The translations under genes were made by a program, and so were the position numbers. This document shows, one piece after another, positions 1 through 9,623 of a stretch of 64,000 bases of DNA (positions are counted from its first letter, which is position 1; each line of letters starts with the position of its first letter). Below the pieces are notes generated by a model that saw only the letters and a program-made list of their open reading frames with translations, did no database searches and was not told the origin of the DNA. Location of the stretch: positions 19,302 to 83,301 of the forward strand of contig NZ_LXYR01000019.1 in the NCBI RefSeq assembly GCF_001650195.1, given 5' to 3'. Source of the stretch: Phormidesmis priestleyi BC1401. GTDB taxonomy: Bacteria > Cyanobacteriota > Cyanobacteriia > Leptolyngbyales > Leptolyngbyaceae.

Positions 1-256
1 TCAGCCCAACCAACTGATCGTAGAGCGGATTGATCTTGCACATCGGCGGAATGTGTGCAACTTTGCGACCGAAAAGATTGATGTCGCGCTCAAACGGGCA
101 TTGAGCCGGAATCGCTTTGCAGATGAAATGAGCAAGCTTACGATCGTGAATTTCAACCCCATCTAACCACTGACGAATTGGGCTTAGTAAACCAAAACGC
201 GGCGGGTTTAAATGATCAGAATGCAGCGATAAAAAAGTCAGTTCTGTATTAGACAT
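1..256 (-). CDS. Mo-dependent nitrogenase C-terminal domain family protein (partial, 3' end outside window)
   Basis: Read from the ATG at 254-256 towards the left edge, the frame stays open to base 2, so the C-terminus lies outside the window. The 84 visible residues include the segments RQWLDGVEIHDRKLAHFIC, PAQCPFERDINLFGRK and HIPPMCKINPLYDQL. These match the small cyanobacterial family named after the C-terminal region of Mo-dependent nitrogenase. Family members are usually stand-alone proteins of about 100 residues and occur in cyanobacteria that do not fix nitrogen, so the name does not imply nitrogenase activity. Conserved Cys and His residues suggest a structural or metal role, but none is established. 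It is transcribed away from the 450-bp gap on its right. Family assignment is from memory of the conserved motif. Confidence 0.8.
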   Translation of the reverse strand, partial: MSNTELTFLSLHSDHLNPPRFGLLSPIRQWLDGVEIHDRKLAHFICKAIPAQCPFERDINLFGRKVAHIPPMCKINPLYDQLVGL

Positions 257-555
257 AACGCTACCTTTGTGGTCTAGTTGAGTCAATCTTTTTGCGTTCA
301 CGTGTTGAGACCGTAGTTAATGATTGACTCGTGTCTCACTAACAAGATACATACAGGAAGGTGGGTTTCCGTAAAGATAGGAATAGAATTGCCGAGCCAT
401 TGATTAAAGTTCAGTAAATTATCTGAACTCAAGGCACCCAGGATGTCCTCCATGTAAGGGATGTGGTTTTTCTAAACTTTGATCCGATCGTGAATCAAAA
501 CTGTTTAATACCATCCTTATCTCTATTAATAAAAGCTCTTATCAAAACTTAACAG

Positions 556-577
556 TACCCAAAAGGGTAGTTTTTTT
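556..577 (+). terminator. Rho-independent terminator without an assigned gene
   Basis: A 5-bp stem TACCC/GGGTA with an AAAA loop is followed by seven T residues on the plus strand. No plus-strand protein gene lies upstream inside the window, so it may end a small RNA. The stem is short, so function is uncertain. Confidence 0.45.
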
Positions 578-621
578 GGGATCAGAAAAACATATCTCTT
601 TCGACATTCATCTTTCGGCAT

Positions 622-649
622 AAACAAAAAACCTGCAAAATACAGGTTC
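622..649 (-). terminator. Terminator of crtH
   Basis: On the minus strand a 6-bp stem AACCTG/CAGGTT with a 7-nt loop is followed by a T-rich run. It lies about 60 bp downstream of the crtH stop, in the right orientation to end that transcript. Confidence 0.6.
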
Positions 650-706
650 AAGTTTGTAATTTTGACTACCGATATCATGTGTTTCTGATCACAAATCAAA
701 GCCGTT

Positions 707-2248
707 TTATAAACCTAAATCAACCGCAACTCGATGGGCGCAAGCAAACCCAGAAAATGCCACCGCGTTTAAGCCCTGACCCGGAAACGTGCTGTCACCT
801 ACACAATAGAGATTCGCGATCGCGGTTCGATTAAAGGGCATTCCCAGTAGTCCGGGCAGCTTACGAGCGGGGATCGGACCATAGGTGCCGTTGTCTCTTC
901 CTAAAAATCGACGATGCGTTCTAGGAGTGCCGACTTCTTGATAATCTAAATGCTGGCTCAGATTGGGGAAGATGGCTTCTAGGCGATCGATCACTCGCTC
1001 CGCCGCCGCCTCTTTTTTGGCTTCATACTCGCTAGGCGATAGATTTTGCCAGTTTTCCATCCAACTCGGTGTGAAGGTGTGTATGATCTGACATCCATCT
1101 GGCGCAAGACTCGGATCGAGCAACGTCGGAATCGAGACAAAAATCGTGCCTTGCTCGGCTTCCATCGCGTTCCAGTTTTCTAGCAAAATGTGATGGCATT
1201 CTGTTCCGATCGGAAGGGCTTCTGATTTGACTCCCAGATGCAAGCTGAGAAAACTCGAAGACTGCTGATAGCGCTGCTGCCACTTCTTTTCAGCGTTGGG
1301 CATCTCAGACGAGGGCACGAGTTTCTCAAAGGTATCCCAGCGAGTCGCGTTGGAAATAATTCGCTTTGCACGATACGTCTTGCCAGAGGCGAGGGTGACT
1401 CCCACAGCGCGCCCATTTTCTAGCAAAATCTCGGTGACTCTGGCTTTATATTCGATCCGGCTCCCCGCGTTTTCTAAGCCTTCGACCAGCTTTTGAGCGA
1501 TTTGACCGACTCCACCCTTGGGATAATTGATGCCGCCATAGTGACGATCGCTGAACACCATTCCCGCATTGATCATCGGAGTCTTATTTGCCGGAACCAC
1601 TGACCAGCAATAGCACTCCATATCAATAAACTTCAGCAGCGCGGGGTCTTTAATAAATCGACGCGCAATATCTCCGGCGTTTTGGGGCAAATATTTCACC
1701 AACCCCAAACAGGCGAGAGGATGCTGAAAAAACACCCGCGTCAAATAACCCAACTCTTCGAGCGACAGCAAATCCATCACGTTGAGGCAGTTAAACACCT
1801 TCCAACACTCGTCATAAAACTGTCGAATCCCCTTCTCTTCGTGAGGAAACTGCCCGATTAGTTCTTGTAAGAACTTTTCATAATCCTTGTGGACTTTTAG
1901 CTCTAATCCATCAGGCAAATGATAGTGAATCTGCACCGGATCGGGAATGGTTTCGATGCTCATGTTGACAGCATCTAGCGCACGAGTCAGCAAATTTGTC
2001 GTGCCCTGCTTGCCAAAGCCAAAAATCATTGATGCGCCGACATCAAAGCGATAGCCCGATTCACCATCTTGGGACGATCGCTCAAAATAACCCGCACTGC
2101 CTCCGGGGATTAAGTAGCGCTCTAGCACTAAAACGCTGGCTCCCTTTGCGGCAAGCTGAGTGGCGGTGACTAACCCACCAATGCCAGAACCGATGACGAT
2201 CGCATCGTATTCTGCGGGATATTGAGAAGGAGTTGAGACGGAAACCAT
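707..2248 (-). CDS. crtH: Carotenoid (prolycopene) isomerase CrtH/CrtISO
   Basis: FAD-dependent enzyme that converts poly-cis lycopene (prolycopene) to all-trans lycopene after the zeta-carotene steps of cyanobacterial carotenoid synthesis. It probably associates with the thylakoid membrane. The N-terminus carries the dinucleotide-binding motif [19 protein letters not shown] and then [13 protein letters not shown]. The C-terminal FAD/membrane segment [18 protein letters not shown] is near the end. Both are typical of CrtISO rather than bacterial CrtI. The length of about 513 residues fits the family. I chose the ATG at 2248. A GTG 21 bp upstream (2269) would add seven residues and cannot be excluded. 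A short insertion (SSQDGES) separates the usual ER and [10 protein letters not shown] motif. The gene has its own terminator at 622-649 and runs in the same direction as ribD, 109 bp away. Confidence 0.93.
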   Translation of the reverse strand: MVSVSTPSQYPAEYDAIVIGSGIGGLVTATQLAAKGASVLVLERYLIPGGSAGYFERSSQDGESGYRFDVGASMIFGFGKQGTTNLLTRALDAVNMSIETIPDPVQIHYHLPDGLELKVHKDYEKFLQELIGQFPHEEKGIRQFYDECWKVFNCLNVMDLLSLEELGYLTRVFFQHPLACLGLVKYLPQNAGDIARRFIKDPALLKFIDMECYCWSVVPANKTPMINAGMVFSDRHYGGINYPKGGVGQIAQKLVEGLENAGSRIEYKARVTEILLENGRAVGVTLASGKTYRAKRIISNATRWDTFEKLVPSSEMPNAEKKWQQRYQQSSSFLSLHLGVKSEALPIGTECHHILLENWNAMEAEQGTIFVSIPTLLDPSLAPDGCQIIHTFTPSWMENWQNLSPSEYEAKKEAAAERVIDRLEAIFPNLSQHLDYQEVGTPRTHRRFLGRDNGTYGPIPARKLPGLLGMPFNRTAIANLYCVGDSTFPGQGLNAVAFSGFACAHRVAVDLGL

Positions 2249-2356
2249 GAGAAATGATAATAGTGCCACTGCTCTTCAGTGTATCGGAATTGAGTATGCG
2301 GTAGGAGACGGGTGCTGTGAATCGTCTTCGCGATTAGCGCAGCGATCGGTGATGTC

Positions 2357-3478
2357 CTAGATTTCTCTTTTCTGAGTTGGTAGATAGCCTTCAATTAAAT
2401 AGTCTGTGTCGATCGCGCTCCACTTAACTCGCTCTAACGTCAGTGCTTGCGTCATCTCCACCAGTCCCAAGTCTCCCACGGGTGAAGGGGCAGCGCTGCC
2501 GCCAATAATTTTAGGTGCGATAAATGCCAGAACTTTTTGCACACAGCCATCCGCGATCGCTTGAGCTGCCAGAGTGCCGCCACACTCCCACAGCACAGAT
2601 GATAACCCTCGATTGTACAAATACGTCATTGCCTGAAATGGAGTCAGCGGATTTAACTCGACCACCTCAACTCCTTGCTCAATCAAGGTTTTCTGAACGT
2701 CTGGATTCGCTCCCAACTGGGTTAAAACGAGGGTCGGAGCCGTCTGCGTTTGCCAAAGATTCGCTGGCGTGGGCAGATTGAGCGATCGGCTCATCACCAC
2801 TCGTAGAGGATTATGATCGGCTACTCCATGCGTCGTCAAAAGAGGATTGTCTTTACGAACCGTGTTGCCGCCGATAATGATGGCATCACACGTCGATCGC
2901 ACTTGATGAACTCGCTGCCGAGAGGCGGCTCCTGTGACCCAACTGCTGTGTCCTGTGGTCGCGGCGATTTTGCCATCTAACGTCATGGCATACTTCAAAA
3001 CGCCAAACGGACGGCGATGCAAAACGCAGTGGACAAATGCCTCGTTTAAGTCTTGACACGCTGCTGCTTCAACGCCGATCGTCACCTCGATTCCAGCTTC
3101 GCGAAGTCTAGAAATTCCTCCACCTGCCACTTTAGGGTTCGGATCGACCATGCCCACAACGACCCGCCGCAACCTTGCCGCCACGATCGCGTTAGAGCAG
3201 GGAGGCGTTCTCCCATAGTGATTACAGGGTTCTAAATTTACGAAGAGCGTGGCACCTTGAGCGCGATCACCCGCATCTCTCAAGGCAAAAATTTCGGCGT
3301 GAGGCTCTCCCGCTTTTGGATGAAACCCTTCGCCGACAATCTGCTGGTTTTGCACAATCACCGACCCGACTAAAGGATTGGGTGACGTGTGCCCTTGCGC
3401 TGTTTGAGCGAGTTCTAAACACCGTCTCATCATGACCTGATCGAACGCCGCTTGCTCGATCGGCGGGTCTGTGTTCAA
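2357..3478 (-). CDS. ribD: Bifunctional riboflavin deaminase/reductase RibD
   Basis: Catalyses the second and third steps of riboflavin synthesis: deamination of the pyrimidine intermediate from GTP, then NADPH-dependent reduction of its ribosyl side chain. The N-terminal cytidine-deaminase-like domain (residues 1-145) shows the zinc site as HAE (in GEPHAEIFAL) and PCNHYGRTPPC. The C-terminal reductase domain (about 150-370) starts with the segment FGVLKYAMTLDGKIAATTGH. The 373-residue length is normal for a full bifunctional enzyme. Its start codon overlaps the stop of the upstream membrane protein gene (3475-4011) in an ATGA arrangement, so the two are probably translationally coupled. Confidence 0.96.
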   Translation of the reverse strand: MNTDPPIEQAAFDQVMMRRCLELAQTAQGHTSPNPLVGSVIVQNQQIVGEGFHPKAGEPHAEIFALRDAGDRAQGATLFVNLEPCNHYGRTPPCSNAIVAARLRRVVVGMVDPNPKVAGGGISRLREAGIEVTIGVEAAACQDLNEAFVHCVLHRRPFGVLKYAMTLDGKIAATTGHSSWVTGAASRQRVHQVRSTCDAIIIGGNTVRKDNPLLTTHGVADHNPLRVVMSRSLNLPTPANLWQTQTAPTLVLTQLGANPDVQKTLIEQGVEVVELNPLTPFQAMTYLYNRGLSSVLWECGGTLAAQAIADGCVQKVLAFIAPKIIGGSAAPSPVGDLGLVEMTQALTLERVKWSAIDTDYLIEGYLPTQKREI

Positions 3479-4011
3479 GACGATCGTGACGTAGTGGAAT
3501 ATTGGCTCAGCACTTCTTGCCCCCAGCGCACCAGTTTTTCAGATCCTTCTATCATCAGCAAATAGTGTCCCCGGTTGAGGTGATGGCGATAAACGCTCAC
3601 CGTGTTGCCCTCACCGAGCAAGCCAAGCAGCCCTCCCAAAAAGGCTCCACAAAACCCGCTCATCGTGCCCACCACCGGAATTAGCAATAGAGGCTGCAAG
3701 CTTCTGAGATCGCTATAGCCGCGACTTTGAATTAAAACCAGCACAAACGCAACCAGTGAGCCGATCGTTCCCGCCACGATCGACAAACTGCGCGCTCGAC
3801 GCACGGCGATCTGCATTGGTTTAAGCAAGCCCACATGGTCAGGGTTGCTATAGCCTTTGCCGACGATCGCCAAATGTTCGGGAGAAATGCCGTAGTGGTG
3901 CAGCAAGCGATATGCCCGAAAAGCAGAGGCTTCATCAGGAAACATCGTGACTGCAAGATGAGTTTGTCGGCGCACCAAACCCGTTTTTCGCAAGAACCTG
4001 GTAACTGTCAC
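3475..4011 (-). CDS. Small membrane protein with general-stress-protein-17M-like N-terminus
   Basis: This 178-residue protein is widespread in cyanobacteria and has no assigned reaction. Residues 15-65 (QTHLAVTMFPDEASAFRAYR and following) look like the YflT/general stress protein 17M fold, a small alpha/beta domain. Two hydrophobic segments follow (about 72-93 and 103-130), the second rich in Gly as GTMSGFCGAFLGGLLGLL. A further short soluble tail follows. The C-terminal stop overlaps the ribD start, suggesting an operon, but nothing ties the protein to riboflavin synthesis. The family link is an inference from the look of the sequence. Confidence 0.7.
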   Translation of the reverse strand: MTVTRFLRKTGLVRRQTHLAVTMFPDEASAFRAYRLLHHYGISPEHLAIVGKGYSNPDHVGLLKPMQIAVRRARSLSIVAGTIGSLVAFVLVLIQSRGYSDLRSLQPLLLIPVVGTMSGFCGAFLGGLLGLLGEGNTVSVYRHHLNRGHYLLMIEGSEKLVRWGQEVLSQYSTTSRSS

Positions 4012-4188
4012 AAAGCTAGTTAGGAGAAATGGCTGTTTCTGTCTGAATTCTAAACCTTTGCCATCGATTTGCTAACAGTCAAACAGGGTAATTTAATTAT
4101 TTTTCACCCTTTATAACCTGCCCTTCTCTTTCCTCCTTTCCCGCTACCATTAGAAGTATCACAGTTTGATATTGATTAGGTTTAGTCT

Positions 4189-4500
4189 ATGCCTCCTCGT
4201 TGGTCTCGTATTCCCGATCGTAAAGACTCTGACTATCGTCGCCTAGACGATCGCATGACTTTCGCAACCCACGTTCCGCTCTTTGCGGCGGTCAATTCTG
4301 GGATCTGGTTCTTTAAGATTTTGAATCAGACAGACTGGTCTTGGGCAGTGTGGGTAACTGGGGTCTGGGCAGCCATTCTGCTGGCTCATGGAATTTATGT
4401 GTTTGCGATCGCCGATTATTCTGACCCGGTTGTCGCGACTCCAGCCCCAGCAACAGGGTTTAAACCCAGAGAAAAATCTGCGAAATCCTCCAAAGGATAG
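4189..4500 (+). CDS. 2TM domain-containing protein
   Basis: A 103-residue protein with an N-terminal basic, polar stretch and two predicted membrane helices. These are about residues 26-44 (THVPLFAAVNSGIWFFKIL) and 52-73 (WAVWVTGVWAAILLAHGIYV). A Pro/Ala/Lys-rich tail follows. This is the layout of the 2TM domain family, small bacterial membrane proteins of unknown role. It is 21 bp upstream of the open frame that contains the DUF3181 gene and is probably co-transcribed with it. Confidence 0.75.
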   Translation: MPPRWSRIPDRKDSDYRRLDDRMTFATHVPLFAAVNSGIWFFKILNQTDWSWAVWVTGVWAAILLAHGIYVFAIADYSDPVVATPAPATGFKPREKSAKSSKG

Positions 4501-4566
4501 GGGGTGTCTGGGAAGCGTTAAGTGCTAGTAATGAGTCATTCTATTGAAAACGGTTTGAATTTTGTT

Positions 4567-4875
4567 ATGGCTGAATTAAGCACGTCTGAATCGATCGGGT
4601 CTTTGGCAGCCGACATTGGCAAAAACATCTATATTGATGTCGCAAAGTGGCACCTTTATCTGTCGGATGCCCATCTACATACCGTTCTGGCGGAAAAGCT
4701 ATATCCTCTAGTCTCTGGAAAATCAGTTCAGGAAGACCAGGTGTTAGAAATCCTCCGCAACATTCCGGTTAAGTTGGGCGGCGGAAAGCGTGAGGTGCCC
4801 CTGATCGATTTGCTGCCGATGCAGTGTCAGGTCAATTTGATTGATCTCATAGAAGAGTTCCAGCGCAATCTTTAG
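4567..4875 (+). CDS. DUF3181 family protein
   Basis: A cyanobacteria-specific family of about 100 residues with no known function. The central segment IYIDVAKWHLYLSDAHLHT and the C-terminal VPLIDLLPMQCQVNLIDLI are typical of it. I chose the ATG at 4567 (MAELSTSESIG), which gives the usual family length of 102 residues. Starts at 4522 (GTG) and 4531 (ATG) would add 12-15 residues. No signal peptide or membrane segment is visible, so the protein is likely cytosolic. A repeat element begins 21 bp after the stop. Confidence 0.85.
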   Translation: MAELSTSESIGSLAADIGKNIYIDVAKWHLYLSDAHLHTVLAEKLYPLVSGKSVQEDQVLEILRNIPVKLGGGKREVPLIDLLPMQCQVNLIDLIEEFQRNL

Positions 4876-4896
4876 AGGTTGGTTGGGAAGGTTTGT

Positions 4897-5044
4897 GGCG
4901 TTTCTGAATGCAGATATGAAATGCCCTCTTCCCCAACCCTTCTCCTAAAAGGAGAAGGGAGCCAGAACTCTTTTCCCCTCTCCTTTTGGGAGAGGGCTAG
5001 GGTGAGGGTAAAATCTGTGCTTCATCGATCGATTCAGCAACGCC
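4897..5044. repeat. MITE-like palindromic repeat, copy 1 (GGCGTTGCTGAAT-type ends)
   Basis: The left end reads GGCGTTTCTGAATGCAG and the right end GATTCAGCAACGCC, so the ends are near-perfect inverted repeats. Inside are two nested palindromes built from CCCTTCTCC/GGAGAAGGG and CCCTCTCC/GGGAGAGGG. There is no open frame of interest. A second copy with the same ends lies at 61770-61936. It carries about 20 bp that this copy lacks, including CGAAGTGGGGCAAGCC. The inner core also occurs inside shc. The ends resemble those of IS5-family (IS903-like) elements, so the repeat is probably a non-autonomous derivative moved by such a transposase. Confidence 0.8.
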
Positions 5045-5049
5045 CCTAC

Positions 5050-7665
5050 TTATTGAGTCAGCGAGACGTTAACCGCCAGCTTTTGTCCTAATCGCAGCCA
5101 TGGCTGTTGAGAATCTTCTCGTAACGTTGGTAGCCACTGTAAATAGAGTTCTTGAGCTTGAGCAAGGCTGAGACTGAGGTGAAGCTGTTGACCGAGATCG
5201 AGCAGCCGTTCTAAACGCTGAATTTCTCTCTCTGCCGTCTCAGAATTCACCTCCTGCAAAAGATGCCAGAGCGATCGGCGAATCAATCGTTCTAAAATCT
5301 GTTTCGCTTCGAGGGCGGTCAGATTGCAGTGTAGATGGTGGGCTTCGGTGGCGATCGCTTCTAATTCGAGCAGGTAGTTTAGACTTGCGTCGAGACGATC
5401 GCTAGCATCGCTGGTTTCTTGTTCGAGCGATCGCAGTGCCAATAACAACCGATGACTCAGGGCAATCTCCGCGGCAACCTGCAATTCTCGCGGCACGGGC
5501 AACTCATCGCGATGAAACGCCATCAGCACCCCATAATTATCTCGATAGACCTGCGTGTAAAGCTGGTCTAATCGAGTCAGAGTCTCTTGGGTTAATAGCT
5601 GCATAATCCGGTGCCGCTCTTCGGCAAACAGCGTCTGCAAATTGTAGGACTGATTGCCAAAAATCTGATTCATCACCAAGATGGTTTGCGCTGCGCTCCC
5701 TTGTTTGAGCGATCCCATCAGCGTTTCTTTAAGCGACGTATAGCCCCGTCGCCCTGCAAATGGCTGAATGCAGCAGTGAAAATCCCAACCGCCTAAGTGC
5801 AGCACGGCAAACGTGAGATGAGACGTTTCGCGAGTGATTTCTGACGTGAGTTGCAGTTGTCCGACGGCGAGAGTCAGCGATCCCATGCGCTGTAGCTGAT
5901 AGTCGAGTTGATGCGCGTCATAGCAATAGATTCGCTCTTCTGGGGTGTAAGGGGTGAAGAGTGAGCTAATGGCGTAGTGAGATGCGACCTGCTCAAAGCT
6001 GATTTGGGCAGAAATTACCAGTTGACGATAAACTTCAGCCCCGTTCTTAAACGAGTCTACGTTGCTAGGTGCCAATGCCAGCCGCTTGACAAACCCCTTC
6101 TCAAGCTGCACCCCGGCGACATCTCCGGCGAGTTCTAGCGCTCTAGAGGCATAGCGAAGAATTTGCGTTCCTTCGGGGCGCGAGAGTTCTTCAAAAAACC
6201 AGCCGCAACTGGTATACATCAGCAGAGCGTGACGCTGCATTTCTAACAGTCGCAGTGCGTCGGTGCGATCGCCCAAGGTTAACTTGTGGGTTTGGTGCTG
6301 GGCTAAGAACCGATTCACGGTTGTAGAGCTACGATCGCGCATCACCTGAATGTATTCATCTCGCGCCAGCCAGGGATCGCGAAAAAATTTCTTCCCAGTG
6401 TCTTCGTAGACTTTAATTAACTGATCCCGTAGCCAGTCGAGAGCATCGCGCAACGGTCGCCGCCACTGCTGATTCCACGAGCCGCCGCCCCCGCAGCCAC
6501 AGTCATCTTGCCAGCGATCGACTCCATGAGCACAACTCCAAGCGGTGACGGGCTTGAGTTCGACTTCCCAAGTGGGAGGGGTGAGGCTGAGATAGTGAGC
6601 GAAGTTTGTCACTGTCCAGCCGCGATGCGCAAACTCATCCTCGAAGGCATAGGCGAGACATTTCTCAGTCCCGGCTTTGTGATGTCCAAAAGTTTCGCCA
6701 TCGGTCGCAACGGCAATTAGTTGAGCGGGACGGTGATCCCCACGCACAGCTTGACCCAATCGACTCGCCAGATTGTGAGAACTGCTGAGAGCACTGTCAA
6801 AACCCATGTCACGCGAGATCGGACCGTCGTAAAAGAAAATATCGAGATAGGGGGTCTCAGCTTCCAGGTTTTGAGAAGGCTGACTATTCTGATCTCGCTT
6901 CAGAAAGCATCGATAAGGACAGGTGGCATCGATTTGACTGCCGCCGACTTCGTTCCACTGCAGGTCAGATTCGTCGGAAGTGTCTAGAGGGCGGCAGCGC
7001 TGTGCCTGAGAGGGAGCCAGAATGATGAATCTGATGCCTTCGACGATCAGTGCTTCGACAGTTGCATAGTCAACAGCGGTTTCTGCCAGCCACATGCCTT
7101 CGGGATCGCGCCCAAAGTGCGATCGAAAGTCTTCTTTGCCCCACCGAATCTGAGTCCGCTTGTCGCGATCGTTTGCCAACGGCAGAATAATGTGATTGTA
7201 GACTTGCGCGATCGCGTTACCGTGCCCGTTGAGGCGTTCACAACTCTTGCGATCTGCCTCCAAGATGCGCTGATAGACTTCAACATCGTGTCGCTCGATC
7301 CAACTCATCAAAGTCGGACCGATATTGAAGCTCAAATATTCGTAGTTGTTGACGATTTTGACGATATCGCCCCGATCGTTGAGCACTCGTGCAAAGGCAT
7401 TCGGGCGATAGCATTCGTGATGGATTCGCTCGTTCCAATTGTGAAAGGGAGCGGCGCTGGGCTGACGCTCGATCGCGTCCAAATAAGGATTCTCGCGGGG
7501 AGGCTGATAGAAGTGTCCGTGAACGGTGACGTAAACTCCGATCCCCGTCTTGAGAGAATTTTGCCTGTCGGGTAGCGCTAGCGGTTTATGGGCGGCGGTA
7601 AACTCATTCTCAGCGTTTTGGGGATCAGTGCCAACTTGACTGTATGGAGTAGCATCGAGCGTCAT
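5050..7665 (-). CDS. Glycoside hydrolase family 57 / DUF3536 protein
   Basis: A large cytosolic GH57-type protein with a C-terminal DUF3536 region, a fusion common in cyanobacteria and likely acting on alpha-glucan (glycogen). The (beta/alpha)7 catalytic domain occupies roughly residues 35-330. It starts with VTVHGHFYQPPRENPYLD and continues through the motif region GMWLAETAVDYATVEALI, which places the expected catalytic Glu. A glycine/cysteine-rich segment DDCGCGGGGSWNQQW follows near residue 410, then a helical DUF3536 domain to the end. The substrate of this subfamily is not settled. I chose the ATG at 7665 because GAGAG sits 8 nt upstream; an ATG at 7692 would add nine residues. The stop lies only 5 bp from repeat copy 1. 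It looks monocistronic. Confidence 0.88.
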   Translation of the reverse strand: MTLDATPYSQVGTDPQNAENEFTAAHKPLALPDRQNSLKTGIGVYVTVHGHFYQPPRENPYLDAIERQPSAAPFHNWNERIHHECYRPNAFARVLNDRGDIVKIVNNYEYLSFNIGPTLMSWIERHDVEVYQRILEADRKSCERLNGHGNAIAQVYNHIILPLANDRDKRTQIRWGKEDFRSHFGRDPEGMWLAETAVDYATVEALIVEGIRFIILAPSQAQRCRPLDTSDESDLQWNEVGGSQIDATCPYRCFLKRDQNSQPSQNLEAETPYLDIFFYDGPISRDMGFDSALSSSHNLASRLGQAVRGDHRPAQLIAVATDGETFGHHKAGTEKCLAYAFEDEFAHRGWTVTNFAHYLSLTPPTWEVELKPVTAWSCAHGVDRWQDDCGCGGGGSWNQQWRRPLRDALDWLRDQLIKVYEDTGKKFFRDPWLARDEYIQVMRDRSSTTVNRFLAQHQTHKLTLGDRTDALRLLEMQRHALLMYTSCGWFFEELSRPEGTQILRYASRALELAGDVAGVQLEKGFVKRLALAPSNVDSFKNGAEVYRQLVISAQISFEQVASHYAISSLFTPYTPEERIYCYDAHQLDYQLQRMGSLTLAVGQLQLTSEITRETSHLTFAVLHLGGWDFHCCIQPFAGRRGYTSLKETLMGSLKQGSAAQTILVMNQIFGNQSYNLQTLFAEERHRIMQLLTQETLTRLDQLYTQVYRDNYGVLMAFHRDELPVPRELQVAAEIALSHRLLLALRSLEQETSDASDRLDASLNYLLELEAIATEAHHLHCNLTALEAKQILERLIRRSLWHLLQEVNSETAEREIQRLERLLDLGQQLHLSLSLAQAQELYLQWLPTLREDSQQPWLRLGQKLAVNVSLTQ

Positions 7666-8001
7666 AAAAATACTCTCAAGATGAAGGGACATGACGCGAT
7701 CAAACGTCTAGGCAACCCGTGATTCTATCGGGGTCGAAACGATCGAGTCATAGAAGTTTTCAAAGAATTTGTTGGCGATGCTGTCGAAAATTTGCCTCGC
7801 TGTGAGGCAGCGTTTGTATCGGATAAGTCTTTTTTGGGCAAGATTGCAAACATTCCAAACCGTTTAAGCAGGGTTCTAAAAGTGGGATATCTCACCCTGA
7901 GTAGGCAGATGAGATTAACTGTGGAAGAAGCATTTCGGCTCTGATCAACGCTCAAAGCCAGAACTCCTAGGAACGAGGATTTATTAACGTGGGATGCCCA
8001 G

Positions 8002-8076
8002 AGGTCGCCCCCCAACCCCCAATCTGGGGGAGCCAGAGTTCAAAGTCCCCCAGATTGGGGGATTTGGGGGTGACCT
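8002..8076. repeat. Long hairpin repeat (CCCCCAATCTGGGGG type)
   Basis: A 75-bp near-perfect palindrome with arms beginning AGGTCGCCCCCCAA and ending TTTGGGGGTGACCT. Inner arms CCCCCAATCTGGGGG and CCCCCAGATTGGGGG are each self-complementary, so several alternative folds are possible. This looks like a dispersed cyanobacterial hairpin repeat; no second copy was seen in the window. The rest of the 7693-8504 gap holds no gene or recognisable RNA. Confidence 0.75.
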
Positions 8077-8504
8077 TTAGGCAAGCTATCATCATGCAAG
8101 GCTGTTCAGAATACAGGTTACTTAATCCACGATCCTTAGCAGGTTGAGCGGAGTCAAAACCCATGCACACAAGTTGACTCTAGTCGCATCGGTCTACTTA
8201 TAGCGGAATTGAAAAGAGACCATAATCTGGCTGAAAGCTTAACGTTGCGGGGATCAGTTCATTCTGAGGGATAACACTGTTTTATCAATGGCTCAAAAAC
8301 CAACGCGCTACTTTGGAATGAAAAACTAGAGACTTGCACAATAGCTGATTGAATCGCAAATCCTATCCTGATTAAAGATTAGTTTAAGGTTTCATCCACA
8401 GATTTTGAGAAGGGTTTACAGCGTGAAATAGACCAATGCGGAGGAGTCGCAACTTGCAAGTATCCTAGAGTCTGGTTATCGCCATTCACCTACCTGTAAT
8501 CTGA

Positions 8505-9623
8505 ATGTCCGTCAAAAATCTCGTTTTCATTGGGCTACTGTGCTTTGTTCCGGTCTCGATCGCTGCCCATTTCCTTCAGTGGGGATCGCTGATTGTCTTC
8601 ATCACAGCAGGGCTTGCGATTCTTCCCCTCGCGGGTTGGATGGGCACCGCAACCGAAGAACTGGCAGTCGTAGTGGGTCCAACATTGGGAGGTTTGCTCA
8701 ACGCAACGTTTGGCAACGCAACGGAGTTGATTATTGCTCTGGTTGCGCTCAACGCTGGGCTGATTGGTGTCGTCAAAGCCAGCATCACCGGCTCGATTAT
8801 CGGTAATCTGCTGCTAGTCATGGGACTCTCGATGTTTTTGGGCGGCTTGCGCTATAAAGAGCAGGAATTTCAGCCGATCGTGGCACGGGTCAACGCGTCG
8901 TCGATGAATCTGGCGGTGATTGCGCTACTGTTGCCCACGGCGGTGAACTACACCTCATCGGGGATCACAGACACCACGATTCAGAAACTTTCGGTTGCGG
9001 TCTCGGTGGTGCTGATTGCTGTGTATGGCTTAACGCTGTTGTTCTCAATGAAAACTCACTCCTATCTTTATGATGTGGGGATCGCTGAACAGGAGGTCGA
9101 AGAAATCGCGTCTGCAAATCTGGCTGGAGACGTGAAGGAGCACCAGATTAACGTCTGGCTGTGGGTTGGAGTGCTGTTGGCGTGTACTCTAATGGTCGCG
9201 ATCGAGTCCGAACTGCTGGTCGATACGCTCGAAGTTGCCACCGCTAAGTTGGGGTTGACTTCGCTGTTTACAGGGGTGATTTTGCTACCGATCGTGGGCA
9301 ATGCTGCTGAACACGCAACGGCGGTGACGGTTGCCATGAAAGGCAAGATGGATCTGTCTGTCTCGGTGGCGGTAGGATCAAGTTTGCAGATTGCGTTATT
9401 TGTGGCTCCGGTGCTGGTGATTGCGGGATGGCTGCTGAACAAGCCGATGGATTTGAACTTCAATCCATTCGAGCTGGTGGCGGTTTCGGTAGCGGTGTTG
9501 ATTACCAACTCGATTAGCTCAGATGGGCGATCGAACTGGCTCGAAGGAACGCTACTCCTTGCGGCTTACCTGCTGTTGGGGTTCGCGTTTTATTTCCATC
9601 CCGTCATCGATGGAATGGGTTAA
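8505..9623 (+). CDS. cax: Ca2+/H+ antiporter (CAX family)
   Basis: Integral membrane protein exchanging cytosolic Ca2+ for H+ and contributing to calcium and salt/alkali tolerance. The 372 residues form about eleven hydrophobic helices. The two family repeats carry the hallmark alpha motifs [13 protein letters not shown] (near residue 72) and [20 protein letters not shown] (near residue 265). An acidic loop ([20 protein letters not shown]) separates the halves, as usual in CAX proteins. It is monocistronic. It converges on trmFO with a 4-bp overlap of the stop codons, so the two transcripts must be antisense to each other at their ends. Confidence 0.95.
   Translation: MSVKNLVFIGLLCFVPVSIAAHFLQWGSLIVFITAGLAILPLAGWMGTATEELAVVVGPTLGGLLNATFGNATELIIALVALNAGLIGVVKASITGSIIGNLLLVMGLSMFLGGLRYKEQEFQPIVARVNASSMNLAVIALLLPTAVNYTSSGITDTTIQKLSVAVSVVLIAVYGLTLLFSMKTHSYLYDVGIAEQEVEEIASANLAGDVKEHQINVWLWVGVLLACTLMVAIESELLVDTLEVATAKLGLTSLFTGVILLPIVGNAAEHATAVTVAMKGKMDLSVSVAVGSSLQIALFVAPVLVIAGWLLNKPMDLNFNPFELVAVSVAVLITNSISSDGRSNWLEGTLLLAAYLLLGFAFYFHPVIDGMG

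Larger units (their letters stand above)
257..706. other. 450-bp intergenic region holding two opposed terminators
   Basis: No convincing protein gene lies here. The region separates the leftward partial gene at 1-256 from the 3' end of crtH. A plus-strand terminator at 556-577 has no plus-strand gene upstream of it. A short non-coding transcript starting somewhere in 257-500 is therefore possible, but no promoter or known RNA family was recognised. The second terminator, at 622-649, serves crtH. Confidence 0.4.

Noticed and set aside
7725..8170. Two minus-strand frames upstream of the GH57 gene
   Set aside because: One runs through the hairpin repeat at 8002-8076; neither has a ribosome site or a recognisable protein.
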